DNA from: Microbulbifer bruguierae
GTDB taxonomy: Bacteria; Pseudomonadota; Gammaproteobacteria; Pseudomonadales; Cellvibrionaceae
Reading direction: 5' to 3'
Length of the DNA stretch: 64,000 nt
NCBI RefSeq assembly: GCF_029869925.1
Contig: NZ_CP118605.1
Span: 186,001-250,000, forward strand
This document shows, one piece after another, positions 34,391-43,588 of this stretch. The notes under the pieces are model-generated. The model saw only the letters and a list, made by a program, of their open reading frames with translations, did not search any database and was not told where the DNA came from. Both the position numbers and the translations under genes were made by a program. The stretch's first letter is position 1; every line of letters begins with the position of its first letter.

Positions 34391-36631
34391 ATGCGCTGGA
34401 TTGATAATGAAACCCGAGCAGAGTTGGAAAAGAATCTTCAGGATATGAATGGCTCGGCGAGCGGGCATGAAAGCAGAAGTGAGAGTCGCCGGAATTTTCT
34501 CAAGGTAATGGGGGGCGTCGGTGCCGGCCTTACCCTGGCGATCGGCAGCCCGGGGGTGTTGGCAAAAATCCTTCCACGGTCGGAGGCTGCGGCCGCGGGT
34601 GAGATGTTTGCCCCCAACGCTTTTGTGCGTATAGGTGCCGACAACCGTGTGGCGGTGGTTATCAAGCACGTGGAAATGGGGCAGGGCACGTACACCGGTC
34701 TTGCCAGCCTGGTGGCGGAAGAATTGGACGCGGACTGGGAGCAGATTGATTCCGTTGGCGCGCCTGCCGATGGCAAGCGCTATAACAATCTGCACTGGGG
34801 CCCGATGCAGGGTACCGGTGGCAGCTCGGCCATTGCCAACTCCTACCAGCAGATGCGTATTGCCGGCGCCACCGCCAAGGCAATGCTGATTGCTGCCGCA
34901 GCGCAGCGCTGGAACCTGCCAGCGGCAGAAATTATGGTGAAGAAGGGCGTGGTGAGCCACCCGGGGAGCGGCAAACAAGCGAGCTTTGGTGAGCTGGCAG
35001 AACTCGCCGCTACAATACCGGTACCGGATGAGAGCACCATTCGCCTCAAGGCACCTGGAGAATTTACCTATATCGGGCAGCCCCTGCCGCGCAAGGATGT
35101 GGGGAAAACCGACGGCACCGCGGTTTATACCCAGGACATGCGGCTGGACGGCATGCTTACCGCCATGGTTGCTCACCCGCCGCGTTTTGGAGCAAAAGTG
35201 AAATCCTTCGACGCGGAGGAAGCCAAGGCGTCCAATCGTGTGGTGGACGTAATAGAAATCCCTACCGGTATAGCCGTGATCGCCAGGGACTACTGGAGTG
35301 CCAAGGTCGCGCGGGACAAGCTCAAAATCGATTGGGACGAATCCCGGGCGATGACCAGAAATACCGAGGAAATGATGGCAGAGTACCGCGCTCGGTCGAA
35401 AGAAAGCGGCAGCGTTGCGCGCAACGATGGCGACGTGCAAGGCGCTTTTGCTACCGCGCACAGGGTGATCGAGGCTACGTACGAATTTCCCTATCTAGCC
35501 CACGCAGCGATGGAACCCATGAATTGCGTGGCGCTGGTCAACAGGGACAGTTGCGAAATCTGGAACGGCGAGCAGTTCCAATCCGTGGACCAGATGAATA
35601 TCGGCAAACTACTGGGACTTCCGGCAGAAAAGGTAAAACTGAATATGCTGTTTGCCGGTGGCAGCTTCGGTCGCCGCGCCAATCCCGTTTCCGACTATCT
35701 GGTGGAAGCGGTGCATATCGCCAGGGAAAAAATGGGTACGCCGGTCAAACTGGTGTGGTCCCGCGAAGACGATATGCACGCGGGCTATTTTCGTCCGGCC
35801 TATGTGCACCGGGTGCGAGGTGGGATGGATGCCGAGGGCAATATTGTCGGCTGGGAACAGCACATCGTCGGCCAGTCCATTCTTACCGGTACGGTATTTG
35901 GACAGGGCATCAAGAATGGGGTTGATCACTCATCGGTCGAGGGCGCGAGCACGCTGCCTTATGCCATTCCCAACCTGCGCGTGGCAGTCACTTCCACCGA
36001 AGAGAAAGTTCCTGTGCAGTGGTGGCGCTCTGTGGGCCATACCCATACCGCCTATTCGACGGAAACCTTTATCGATGAGTTGGCAGTAAAAGCCGGGCAA
36101 GACCCGTTAGCACTGCGTATGAAATTGTTGGCGGATCACCCGCGGTGGCAGGGGGTGTTGAAACTGGCCGCAGACAAGGCCGGTTGGAGTAAGACACTGC
36201 CAAAAGGCTGGGGCCGCGGCGTTGCCGTACACGAGTCCTTCAACACCTACGTGGCCCAGGTGGCGGAAGTGTCCGTGGCGGAGGACGGCAAGTTCAAGGT
36301 GGAGCGGGTGGTGTGCGCGGTGGATTGTGGTGTGCCGATCAACCCGGATGTGATCCGCGCGCAGATGGAGGGCGGCATCGGTTTCGGTCTGGCACCGGCG
36401 CTGGTGAGCGCGATTACCTTCAAGGACGGCAAGGTCGTTGAATCCAATTTCCACAACTACCAGGTACTGCGCATTAACCAGATGCCTGAGGTGGAGGTGC
36501 ACATAGTACCTTCCGCGGAACCTCCTACCGGTGTCGGTGAGCCGGGGGTGCCGCCGATTGCGCCGGCGGTGGCCAACGCGCTGGCCGCGGCGACCGGCAA
36601 GCGCTACTACACATTACCGATCAAGGTTTGA
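34391..36631 (+). CDS. Molybdopterin-binding large subunit (IorB-like)
   Basis: 746 residues from the ATG with GAGAAGGA upstream; a frame extension to 34205 overlaps the small subunit and is not used. A twin-arginine signal, [14 protein letters not shown] (about 31-44), sends the folded enzyme to the periplasm. Cofactor contacts include [25 protein letters not shown] and the C-terminal [19 protein letters not shown], whose Glu is the catalytic base of this family. It would hydroxylate an N-heterocycle or oxidise an aldehyde using water; the substrate is unknown. Maturation genes follow. Confidence 0.92.
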   Translation: MRWIDNETRAELEKNLQDMNGSASGHESRSESRRNFLKVMGGVGAGLTLAIGSPGVLAKILPRSEAAAAGEMFAPNAFVRIGADNRVAVVIKHVEMGQGTYTGLASLVAEELDADWEQIDSVGAPADGKRYNNLHWGPMQGTGGSSAIANSYQQMRIAGATAKAMLIAAAAQRWNLPAAEIMVKKGVVSHPGSGKQASFGELAELAATIPVPDESTIRLKAPGEFTYIGQPLPRKDVGKTDGTAVYTQDMRLDGMLTAMVAHPPRFGAKVKSFDAEEAKASNRVVDVIEIPTGIAVIARDYWSAKVARDKLKIDWDESRAMTRNTEEMMAEYRARSKESGSVARNDGDVQGAFATAHRVIEATYEFPYLAHAAMEPMNCVALVNRDSCEIWNGEQFQSVDQMNIGKLLGLPAEKVKLNMLFAGGSFGRRANPVSDYLVEAVHIAREKMGTPVKLVWSREDDMHAGYFRPAYVHRVRGGMDAEGNIVGWEQHIVGQSILTGTVFGQGIKNGVDHSSVEGASTLPYAIPNLRVAVTSTEEKVPVQWWRSVGHTHTAYSTETFIDELAVKAGQDPLALRMKLLADHPRWQGVLKLAADKAGWSKTLPKGWGRGVAVHESFNTYVAQVAEVSVAEDGKFKVERVVCAVDCGVPINPDVIRAQMEGGIGFGLAPALVSAITFKDGKVVESNFHNYQVLRINQMPEVEVHIVPSAEPPTGVGEPGVPPIAPAVANALAAATGKRYYTLPIKV

Positions 36632-36665
36632 CGACGACTTGTTGATAAAGAGTTTTGAGTAGTCG

Positions 36666-37691
36666 ATGTCGAACCACCTGATCTCACTCCTGAAAACCTG
36701 GTATCCGCTGCGCGATAGCTGCGACTGGGTACTGGGTACCGTGTTCCGCACCGCCGGCCCTTGCTACCGCAAGGCTGGCGCCATGATGCTGTTCAGTTCT
36801 GGTGGACATCAGCTGGGTATGTTGAGCGGCGGATGCCTGGAGTCGGACATTCACCGGCAGGCACGCCGCGTCATGCACAGTGGCCGCGCGGTGACCCTGA
36901 CCTACGACGGCAGCGACGAAGATGATTTGTCCTTCCAGCTGGGGATCGGCTGTGGTGGAACCGTGGATATTCTGTTGCAGCCGTTGCACCGCGCAAACCG
37001 CTATCTCGAACTTGATCGCATACACTTTGCGCTACAGGGATTTCGCAGCGGGTATTACTACCAATACATTCCCGATAACTGCGGCACAACCCGGGCCCGC
37101 TTTATGGACAGTGATCCGGTCCGCGGGGATTCTTTCCGCGTGCGTGCGCAACTGGTGGAAGAGGGGGAAAGCCTGTGGCTGTGCACCGGTGTAACCCCAC
37201 CGCCGCACCTGCTGATTGTCGGTGGAGGTATTGATGCGCGACCGCTGGCGGCAATTGGGCACGAGCTGGGTTGGCGTATCAGCGTGTGGGACCCACGCCC
37301 GGCCAATGCCCGGCGCGAGTATTTTCCTGGTGCTGATGACTTGCTCAATATGCCGGTTGAGCAGCTGACGGCATTTGCGTGCAGCCATAACGTCACCGCG
37401 GCGGTACTGATGAGCCACAGTATCGGATTGGACGCCGCGGCCCTGTCGGCCCTGTACAACGAGTCGCTGCACTACCTCGCACTGCTCGGACCGCGAAACC
37501 GTCGCGAGCGGGTGATTGTGGAAGCGGGAATTGACTTGCAAACGTGTTCTCTGCAAATCGCCGGTCCGGCGGGGCTCGAAATCGGCGCCGACCTCCCGGA
37601 AACCATCGCCCTGTCCATCCTGGCAGAGTGCCAGGCGGCGCTGAACCAGGGTAGTGGACGCTCCATCAGTGGAATATTGAATTGTGAATGA
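36666..37691 (+). CDS. XdhC/CoxI-family molybdenum-cofactor maturation protein
   Basis: 341 residues. Carries LSGGCLESDIHRQA and GIGCGGTVDILLQP, the XdhC N-terminal signatures with conserved cysteines, then a Rossmann-like C-terminal domain starting PHLLIVGGGIDARPLA. XdhC proteins bind Mo cofactor, promote its sulphuration and pass it to the apo-enzyme. Its position 34 bp behind the large subunit shows it serves that enzyme. It overlaps the next gene by 8 bp. Confidence 0.92.
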   Translation: MSNHLISLLKTWYPLRDSCDWVLGTVFRTAGPCYRKAGAMMLFSSGGHQLGMLSGGCLESDIHRQARRVMHSGRAVTLTYDGSDEDDLSFQLGIGCGGTVDILLQPLHRANRYLELDRIHFALQGFRSGYYYQYIPDNCGTTRARFMDSDPVRGDSFRVRAQLVEEGESLWLCTGVTPPPHLLIVGGGIDARPLAAIGHELGWRISVWDPRPANARREYFPGADDLLNMPVEQLTAFACSHNVTAAVLMSHSIGLDAAALSALYNESLHYLALLGPRNRRERVIVEAGIDLQTCSLQIAGPAGLEIGADLPETIALSILAECQAALNQGSGRSISGILNCE

Positions 37692-38418
37692 GTTACGCAT
37701 CGCCGCACTGATTATGGCAGCCGGGGAATCGGCGCGGTTTGGCGGCTGCAAGCATCTGGCCGAGGTTGACGGGGTTCCCATGCTGCAATCCTCGGTGGAT
37801 TGTGTGCACGGACTGGTTGCGGAAACCTATGCGGTAACCGGCGCCTGGCACAGTGAGATTGCGATGGCGTTGAGTGCGGGGAGGATTTCCGGCGTGACGC
37901 TGATTCACAATGCCAACTGGCAGCGTGGCCTGGGTAGCTCTATCGCAACTGGCGTTGCAGCGATCGCCGCGGAATTTGATGGCGTATTGATACTGCTGGC
38001 AGATCAAGTGGCGATCACTCAAGAAGACATACGGGCGCTACTGTCGCAATTTGACCGCAACAATATTGTCTGCGGGGCTTACTTCGGGCGCCACGGCGTG
38101 CCCGCAATATTCGGGGCCCCATATTTTGAGATGCTGAAAAATCTCCCTGGAAACCCAAGTGCTGATCGACGTGTTGATCGAAGTGTTGATCGAAGTGTTG
38201 ATCGAAGTGTTGATCGAAGTGTTGATCGAAGTGTTGATCGAAGTGTTGATATAGGCGCGCGCAATCTGCTAAACAGTGGCGAATTGCCGGTTATCGCCTG
38301 CTCGATGCCCCGTGCAGCGGTTGATATCGATACTCGTAGGGCACTCGCCGACTGGCACGCACGTGAACCGGTTTTATCGTCGGTAGAAATTTCCGCATAT
38401 TCGACCTCGAAAATGTAA
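37684..38418 (+). CDS. MocA-like molybdenum cofactor nucleotidyltransferase with repeat insertion
   Basis: 244 residues from GTG. The nucleotidyltransferase signature LIMAAGESARFGGCKHL is at the N-terminus and LILLADQVAIT holds the metal-binding Asp. It probably forms molybdopterin cytosine (or guanine) dinucleotide for the adjacent hydroxylase. Residues about 160-191 are an insertion: six perfect VDRS units, preceded by ADRR and followed by VDIG, encoded by a 12-bp tandem repeat. It sits just before the GARNLL element that normally follows a short loop. The insertion keeps the frame, so the protein may still fold. Confidence 0.88.
   Translation: MNELRIAALIMAAGESARFGGCKHLAEVDGVPMLQSSVDCVHGLVAETYAVTGAWHSEIAMALSAGRISGVTLIHNANWQRGLGSSIATGVAAIAAEFDGVLILLADQVAITQEDIRALLSQFDRNNIVCGAYFGRHGVPAIFGAPYFEMLKNLPGNPSADRRVDRSVDRSVDRSVDRSVDRSVDRSVDIGARNLLNSGELPVIACSMPRAAVDIDTRRALADWHAREPVLSSVEISAYSTSKM
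38161..38256 (+). repeat. In-frame 12-bp tandem repeat inside the MocA-like gene
   Basis: Six identical copies of GTTGATCGAAGT at 38173-38244, flanked by a diverged copy at 38161-38172 and a partial one from 38245. Each unit encodes Val-Asp-Arg-Ser. Perfect identity indicates recent expansion by slippage. Confidence 0.97.
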
Positions 38419-38456
38419 CAGGTCTGCCACTTTTAAGACCGTCGGTAGACTGGAGT

Positions 38457-38559
38457 GCCTGCCAATGTCGAAAATTCGCATAGGCAGGCGTAGCGAAACA
38501 CGCGCAGGGGAAATTGTTGACTAACTTTACCTTCAAAAGTATCCCCGCAAGATGCGGGG
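38457..38559 (+). promoter_or_regulatory. Two hairpins upstream of the DcaP-like gene
   Basis: GCCTGCC (38457-38463) pairs with GGCAGGC (38483-38489). CCCCGCA (38543-38549) pairs with TGCGGGG (38553-38559) around AGA. They lie in the 177-bp gap between the MocA-like and porin genes. The second ends 36 bp before the porin start and has no T-run, so it may be a leader structure rather than a terminator. Confidence 0.4.
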
Positions 38560-38595
38560 CCTATAGGGTACTGGGTAGGTTTACGGTTCTAGCAC

Positions 38596-40053
38596 GTGCG
38601 AATTCACTATTTTTTAATTGCTTGGCTCGTTGTCAGTGTCGGACTGGCAGTACCTTCCTCATATGCTCAGGGTGAAAATGACGAAACAGGGCAACTGCTC
38701 GAGGTCATTAAGGTGCAGCAGCGCCGCCTGGACGCGCAGGAACGCGAACAGCAGCGGTTGCGCCGGCAACTCGAAGCCTTGCAACAGCAACCGGTAATTA
38801 CCCCTTCAACACCTTCGGTCCCTTCAGATCCTTCGGTCCATCCCGTAGAACTCACTTCCTCTGAAGAAACCGAGTTGAAAGTACTTTTGGATAAAGAGGC
38901 GCAAGAGGCTGAGGTCAATTGGCCCGGCTCATTTGATGTGTTTGGGAGCAAAACACGTTTCAAAATCAGCGGTTTTGCCGAGCTGGATATCTCCCACGAC
39001 AATCATGCTATTGGCTCACCGACAGCGTTTGTTACCGCTGCCATCGCGACACGCGGCGGTATCCCCGCAGAGGGGTCTGACGGCCTCACCCATTTTTCGG
39101 TTCAGACCTCGCGGCTTGCGGTGGAAACCCGGACACCCGTTGGCAAGCACCAGCTGACAACCTTCATTTCCATGGACTACTTCGGTCAATTCTTTGCCGC
39201 AGATGCCGATCCCCGTTTGCGTCAGGCTTACGGTGAGGTGAGTGATATTCTTTTCGGTGGCGATCTTTTGCTGGGACAAGACTGGTCCACCTTTACGTAC
39301 CTGCCCGGATTCCCCAATACATTGGACTTTGAGGGACCGCCCTCAGCGGTGGCAACCCGGCGCGCGATGCTGCGTTGGACGAAGGAACTCAGGCGCTGCC
39401 TCAATCTGAAGTTGGCCCTGGAAGATCCGAATGGCCGGGTTTTTACCAATGCGCCCTTATTCGAGGTCGTGGAAATATTTGCGGACCTGGATTCTGTGCC
39501 GGAGTGGCCGGATACCGTGGCTGCTCTCGCGTGGGAGACGGATGACGCGCATATTGAGGGTGCGGTAATTACCCGCGACCTCCGCTTCAGTGCGAACAAT
39601 GAGGGCACAATATCCGAGAGTGCCTGGGGCGTAAATCTCTCCGGAAGAATCAATATGCCCTGGTCAAATAAACAGGATTTTTTGACGTTCGGCTACGTTC
39701 TTGGAGAAGGTATTGGTGGCCTATTGAATGACTCTCCGCCTGGTGCCATTTATGACTTCGAAAACGATACCCTGGATACCATCACCTCACGGGGCGGCTA
39801 TCTTGGATTTCAGCACTGGTGGAATCCGGATTTCTATTCAGTGGTAACACATGGGCAACTCCGGGTGGACAACTACGAATTTCAGCGACCTGAAGCCTAC
39901 CGGCGCGCAAAGTACAGCAGCGCTAACCTTGTGTGGACGCCTTTTCCCAAGTGGCTGTTTGGTGTTGAAGCGATTTATGGCTCTCGCGTCGACAGGGATG
40001 ACAGAAGGGGCTCTGTGACCCGTTTTCAATTCACCAGCCGTATGACGTTTTAG
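38596..40053 (+). CDS. DcaP-family trimeric outer-membrane porin
   Basis: 485 residues from GTG (weak ribosome site). Signal peptide to about residue 25 (SSYAQ), then a Gln/Arg-rich coiled-coil (about 30-67), a Pro/Ser linker, and a 16-strand-type beta barrel ending in Phe (SRMTF), the outer-membrane assembly signal. The coiled-coil plus FKISGFAELD opening strand is the DcaP arrangement. Homologues in Acinetobacter import dicarboxylic acids and related anions. Only one lipoprotein gene is downstream (10 bp), so the transported compound is not indicated. Confidence 0.85.
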   Translation: MRIHYFLIAWLVVSVGLAVPSSYAQGENDETGQLLEVIKVQQRRLDAQEREQQRLRRQLEALQQQPVITPSTPSVPSDPSVHPVELTSSEETELKVLLDKEAQEAEVNWPGSFDVFGSKTRFKISGFAELDISHDNHAIGSPTAFVTAAIATRGGIPAEGSDGLTHFSVQTSRLAVETRTPVGKHQLTTFISMDYFGQFFAADADPRLRQAYGEVSDILFGGDLLLGQDWSTFTYLPGFPNTLDFEGPPSAVATRRAMLRWTKELRRCLNLKLALEDPNGRVFTNAPLFEVVEIFADLDSVPEWPDTVAALAWETDDAHIEGAVITRDLRFSANNEGTISESAWGVNLSGRINMPWSNKQDFLTFGYVLGEGIGGLLNDSPPGAIYDFENDTLDTITSRGGYLGFQHWWNPDFYSVVTHGQLRVDNYEFQRPEAYRRAKYSSANLVWTPFPKWLFGVEAIYGSRVDRDDRRGSVTRFQFTSRMTF

Positions 40054-40062
40054 GGCATCGCG

Positions 40063-40671
40063 ATGACGAATCACCTAAAGGATCGATCCTTGAAAACAAG
40101 CTGGACCAGATGGCAGATGTGTTCGTTGTTTCAGATACCACGCGTACTGATATTTACCCTATCACTGATGCTCGGAGCCTGTACTCATACGACGACCGAG
40201 GTCAGCAATGTATGGAGTGCCCCTGGCAGTGGCGCCTACACAATGGGGCGGACCATGGTGATTGTCTATACGCGTACCCCGGTGGTGAGCGACATGGTAG
40301 AGAGTGTTGTGGTGCGGCAGTTGCAAGATCAGGGAGTGTCTGCAGTCGCCTGGCATATAGCAGTACCGGGCGTACATGGGCCGAGTCGCAGGCAAGTTGT
40401 GCCCGTGGTAACTTCCGGTGAATATACGTCGGTTCTTTCTGTCAATGTGTTGGAGGTGAAACAGGTCGAAAGGGACTATCCAGCGACACAGGTGGCAAGG
40501 GCAGAGATCAAACTGTTCAGTGTCGTTACCCAAAAACTGGTCTGGAGCATGGTCGCTGATACGTACGTTCGCACTATTGCAGCGACCAACTACATAATGC
40601 CGGAAGAGGCCGATGTACAGAAATTTGCTGAAGCATTGACTGGCGAGCTGATCCGCTCCGAAATTTTGTGA
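40063..40671 (+). CDS. Lipoprotein of unknown function behind the porin
   Basis: 202 residues. A lipobox LMLGAC follows a hydrophobic stretch, with Cys at about residue 40. The ATG at 40117 would give a more typical signal peptide and may be the true start. The mature part has alternating beta strands (MVIVYTRTP, VVVRQLQDQGVSAVAW) reminiscent of DUF4136-type lipoproteins, but similarity is weak and I do not assign it. It is 10 bp behind the DcaP-like gene, so probably cotranscribed and in the outer membrane. Confidence 0.7.
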   Translation: MTNHLKDRSLKTSWTRWQMCSLFQIPRVLIFTLSLMLGACTHTTTEVSNVWSAPGSGAYTMGRTMVIVYTRTPVVSDMVESVVVRQLQDQGVSAVAWHIAVPGVHGPSRRQVVPVVTSGEYTSVLSVNVLEVKQVERDYPATQVARAEIKLFSVVTQKLVWSMVADTYVRTIAATNYIMPEEADVQKFAEALTGELIRSEIL

Positions 40672-40802
40672 GTTGAGGCTATTTGCTCAACTTTCCATCT
40701 CTATCCATTTCTATCCAGGTCAACTCAAGTCGGTTGACCGGTGCTTGCCAGTATTGCTTTCCCTGGAATAGTAGTGATTGACGGAGCTGCTGCAGCAGGA
40801 GC

Positions 40803-41318
40803 CTAATTTCCTGTGGAAATTTCCAGGTAGTCGATTTCGACAATGTAGTAGGTTACCCATTGTTCCAGTTGCTGCACCTCTACCTCATCGTCGAGGCGCT
40901 TTCCCAGTAGCGCGCGGGCGACCGGGGAATCCATGGAAATCAGGCCTTCCTTAACATTGAATTCGTCCGGTCCGACGATGCGGTACCGGACCGTGTTACC
41001 GTTTTCATCCTCCAGCGTGACCCAGGCACCGAAAAATATCTTTTCGCGATCGTCAGGGATACGATCCACCACGGTAATTTCTTCCAGGCGCTTGGTGAGA
41101 AAGCGCACTCGACTGTCGATTTCCCGCAGTCTTTTCTTGCCGTAGATGTAGTCCGCATTCTCGCTGCGGTCCCCGAGTTTCGCTGCGTCGCTTACAGCCT
41201 GGGTAACCCGCGGGCGTTCCACTTCCCACAGTTGCTTGACTTCGGCACGCATGCGCTGGGCACCCTCTGGGGTGATGTAGCGTGAGCCTCGCGGGCGCGG
41301 CGGTCTCCAGCGTCCCAT
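40803..41318 (-). CDS. greB: Transcription elongation factor GreB
   Basis: 171 residues from the ATG before GRWRPPRPRGSRYITPEG, with GAGGAAAA upstream; a start seven residues earlier has no ribosome site. The N-terminal coiled coil carries GDRSENADYIYGKKRLREID, whose acidic tip enters the RNAP secondary channel. The C-terminal domain has SPVARALLGKRLDDEVEV. The basic, longer N-terminus and the spacing mark it as GreB rather than GreA. It rescues backtracked RNA polymerase by transcript cleavage. Confidence 0.95.
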   Translation of the reverse strand: MGRWRPPRPRGSRYITPEGAQRMRAEVKQLWEVERPRVTQAVSDAAKLGDRSENADYIYGKKRLREIDSRVRFLTKRLEEITVVDRIPDDREKIFFGAWVTLEDENGNTVRYRIVGPDEFNVKEGLISMDSPVARALLGKRLDDEVEVQQLEQWVTYYIVEIDYLEISTGN

Positions 41319-41511
41319 ATGGTATTTTCCTCGAGTCAACGATACCCAGATCGGATTTACTGGGAGTCAGCGGGGTCGCATCATATACGGAAATCAAGTG
41401 ACCTGAAAACTGCGGCCCGCAGCAATGGGGGAGAAGCTATAGATTTGTCTTGCTAGTCATTAAATATGCGCGGAGAATTTTATCTCCAATAAGAGCGAGC
41501 GGAGGGTGTCG

Positions 41512-42189
41512 ATGCGGATTCTGGTGGTTGAAGATAACGTAGATATTCTCGCAAACGTGCTTGATTATCTGGAAATGGGCGGCTTCAGCGTAGACTGTGC
41601 GCAGGATGGCCTCAGCGGTCTGCATCTCGCAGCGACCCATCACTACGACCTGATCGTACTCGATATCATGCTTCCGGGGCTCGATGGTTACCAGTTTTGC
41701 CAGAAACTCAGGGAAGACGCACGGCGTGATACCCCGATTCTGATGTTAACCGCCAGAGATGCACTGGATGATCGTCTGCGTGGACTTCGGGCAGGTGCTG
41801 ATGATTATCTGATCAAACCCTTTTCACTGGCAGAGTTGGTGGCGCGGATCGAAGCGATTACTCGGCGGAGTCGGGGAGTAGGGCTGGTGGAGCTACGTGT
41901 AGCCGATCTCGTATTCGATCCGGCAACACATCAGGCTGTCCGCGCCGGTCAGCCACTCAAACTCAATCCCATGGGGACCAAGCTCCTGGTATTGCTGATG
42001 CGTAAGAGCCCTGCGGTGGTAAAGCGGGAAGTCATGGAAATGGAAATCTGGGGTGAAGATATCCCTGACCGAGATAGCCTGCGAAGTCACATACATCAGC
42101 TGCGTCAGGTTGTCGATAAACCCTTCGCGAAACAGCTGATTCATACCGTACATGGCGTTGGTTACCGTCTTGCGGAGATCGAATCGTGA
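41512..42189 (+). CDS. OmpR/PhoB-family response regulator
   Basis: 225 residues from the ATG with GGAGGG upstream (a GTG two codons earlier is possible). The receiver domain has VVEDN acidic residues, the phospho-acceptor Asp in LIVLDIMLPGLDGY, and Lys in LIKPF. The C-terminal winged helix (about 130-222) has RDSLRSHIHQLRQVVDKPF as recognition helix. It couples to the sensor kinase by a 4-bp overlap. Likely targets are the downstream eptA- and ltaS-like genes, both preceded by TTGACA-N5-TTGACA. Confidence 0.93.
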   Translation: MRILVVEDNVDILANVLDYLEMGGFSVDCAQDGLSGLHLAATHHYDLIVLDIMLPGLDGYQFCQKLREDARRDTPILMLTARDALDDRLRGLRAGADDYLIKPFSLAELVARIEAITRRSRGVGLVELRVADLVFDPATHQAVRAGQPLKLNPMGTKLLVLLMRKSPAVVKREVMEMEIWGEDIPDRDSLRSHIHQLRQVVDKPFAKQLIHTVHGVGYRLAEIES

Positions 42190-43451
42190 GCGCAAGACAA
42201 CCGTTAAAGCAGCGAATCGTTTTTGCCTTCGTACTGATGACGTTGTTGACCAGTGGTGCATTTTCTTTCGGAATCGTTGAAATTGTTCATCATGTCGAAG
42301 AGCGTCTGGTCTCCAAAGGCATGCGTTCGGATCTTGAAATCGCGGTGGATGCTCTCGGTACAGGGCGGGCAGTGCAATTAGACAAGAGTGAAAAGTTGTA
42401 CACCACGGCGGCCAAACAGCTGTACCCACCTGCGGAGTTTCTTTCGCTGAAGCCGGGGTTTTCCGAGGTGGTCGCTGGGGAGCAGGCGTATTACGCATTC
42501 AAGTTACTGCGTGATGACCACACCTATGTTCTAACTCAGGATCAGCGTGAGTTTGAAGCTCGAGAGCAGTTGATTTATCAAGCGGTATTGGCTTGTTTTC
42601 TTGTCAGCCTGCTGATTGCCTGGGGATTAGGCGCTCTGCTGGCAAATCGGGTGTTGCAGCCAGTTGCCCAGCTTGCGAATGACGTTCGCTCTGGCGCTCG
42701 GTATCGAGGCAGTGAGCTACTCGCCAAAAACTACGCAGATGATGAGGTTGGAAGATTGGCCGAGGCGTTTGATAAGACCTTCGCGCAATTGCGGCGTTCA
42801 CTGGATCGGGAAAAGCTATTTACCAGTGATGTCAGTCATGAGCTGCGTACACCGCTCATGGTCATTGGTACTTCATGCGAGTTGTTGTCGCATTCAACCG
42901 GACTTACCGACAAGCAGATGCAGCAGGTGGCCCGCATCCGCCGGGCCAGTGATGAAATGCTTGAATTGGTCGAAACGCTTCTATTACTCGCGCGGGAAAA
43001 GGGATCAATGACCGACAGTGTGAGTCTTGTGCCATTGGAAGATGCGGCGATCGAGCAGGATAAATTTTGGGGGCCACAGTTTGCGGCGCGTGGTATCGAT
43101 TATCGCTGCACTCTGGAGGAGGCGGATGACAACCGGTATCAAGCGATATTTCTTCGGACGGTGATGTCAAACCTTCTGCGTAACGCTCTTCATTACACGG
43201 AAAAGGGCAGGGTAGAGCTGCAACTGTTCAATGGTGGATTTAGAGTGGAAGATACCGGGCCCGGAATCGCACCTGAGCAGCAATCACGGCTGTTTGAGCC
43301 ATTCCAGCGTGGGGATCATGCCCGGGGGGAAGGGCTTGGTCTGGGACTTTCCCTCGTGAAACGGATCTGCGAGTATCAGGGATGGAGCGTCAGCGTCCGC
43401 CAGTTACAGCCGCAGGGATGTGTATTTTGCGTGGATCTAAAAGCTGATTAG
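42186..43451 (+). CDS. Membrane sensor histidine kinase
   Basis: 421 residues. Two membrane segments (about 13-33 and 133-155) flank a roughly 100-residue periplasmic sensor. Then a HAMP domain, the dimerisation helix with the phosphorylated His in SDVSHELRTPLMVIG, and the ATPase domain (MSNLLRNALHYTEKG, DTGPGIAPE, GLGLGLSLVKRI). It partners the upstream regulator. The signal is unknown; the neighbours suggest envelope damage, cationic peptides or metal ions, as for PmrB-like kinases. Confidence 0.93.
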   Translation: MSARQPLKQRIVFAFVLMTLLTSGAFSFGIVEIVHHVEERLVSKGMRSDLEIAVDALGTGRAVQLDKSEKLYTTAAKQLYPPAEFLSLKPGFSEVVAGEQAYYAFKLLRDDHTYVLTQDQREFEAREQLIYQAVLACFLVSLLIAWGLGALLANRVLQPVAQLANDVRSGARYRGSELLAKNYADDEVGRLAEAFDKTFAQLRRSLDREKLFTSDVSHELRTPLMVIGTSCELLSHSTGLTDKQMQQVARIRRASDEMLELVETLLLLAREKGSMTDSVSLVPLEDAAIEQDKFWGPQFAARGIDYRCTLEEADDNRYQAIFLRTVMSNLLRNALHYTEKGRVELQLFNGGFRVEDTGPGIAPEQQSRLFEPFQRGDHARGEGLGLGLSLVKRICEYQGWSVSVRQLQPQGCVFCVDLKAD

Positions 43452-43498
43452 AGGCGAAAGTGTAGTTTGGGCGCAATTTTTCTATTCCATTACCCGTT

Positions 43499-43515
43499 TT
43501 GACAAATTTTTGACA
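43499..43515 (+). promoter_or_regulatory. TTGACA-N5-TTGACA direct repeat upstream of the eptA-like gene
   Basis: TTGACA at 43499-43504 and 43510-43515, 11 bp apart, separated by AATTT. The 6-N5-6 layout is that of OmpR-family boxes such as the PmrA box. The same repeat occurs before the ltaS-like gene. Confidence 0.55.
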
Positions 43516-43588
43516 TTGTCTGAACAAGAAATTGATTTCCTTAAGCCTAGTCTCTCGGTGAGTCAAATCGCCAGAGGCAAGGTTCTAG

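Noticed and set aside
38079..38264. Minus-strand frame with TLRS repeats
   Set aside because: It is the complement of the VDRS-coding repeat in the MocA-like gene, with no start context.
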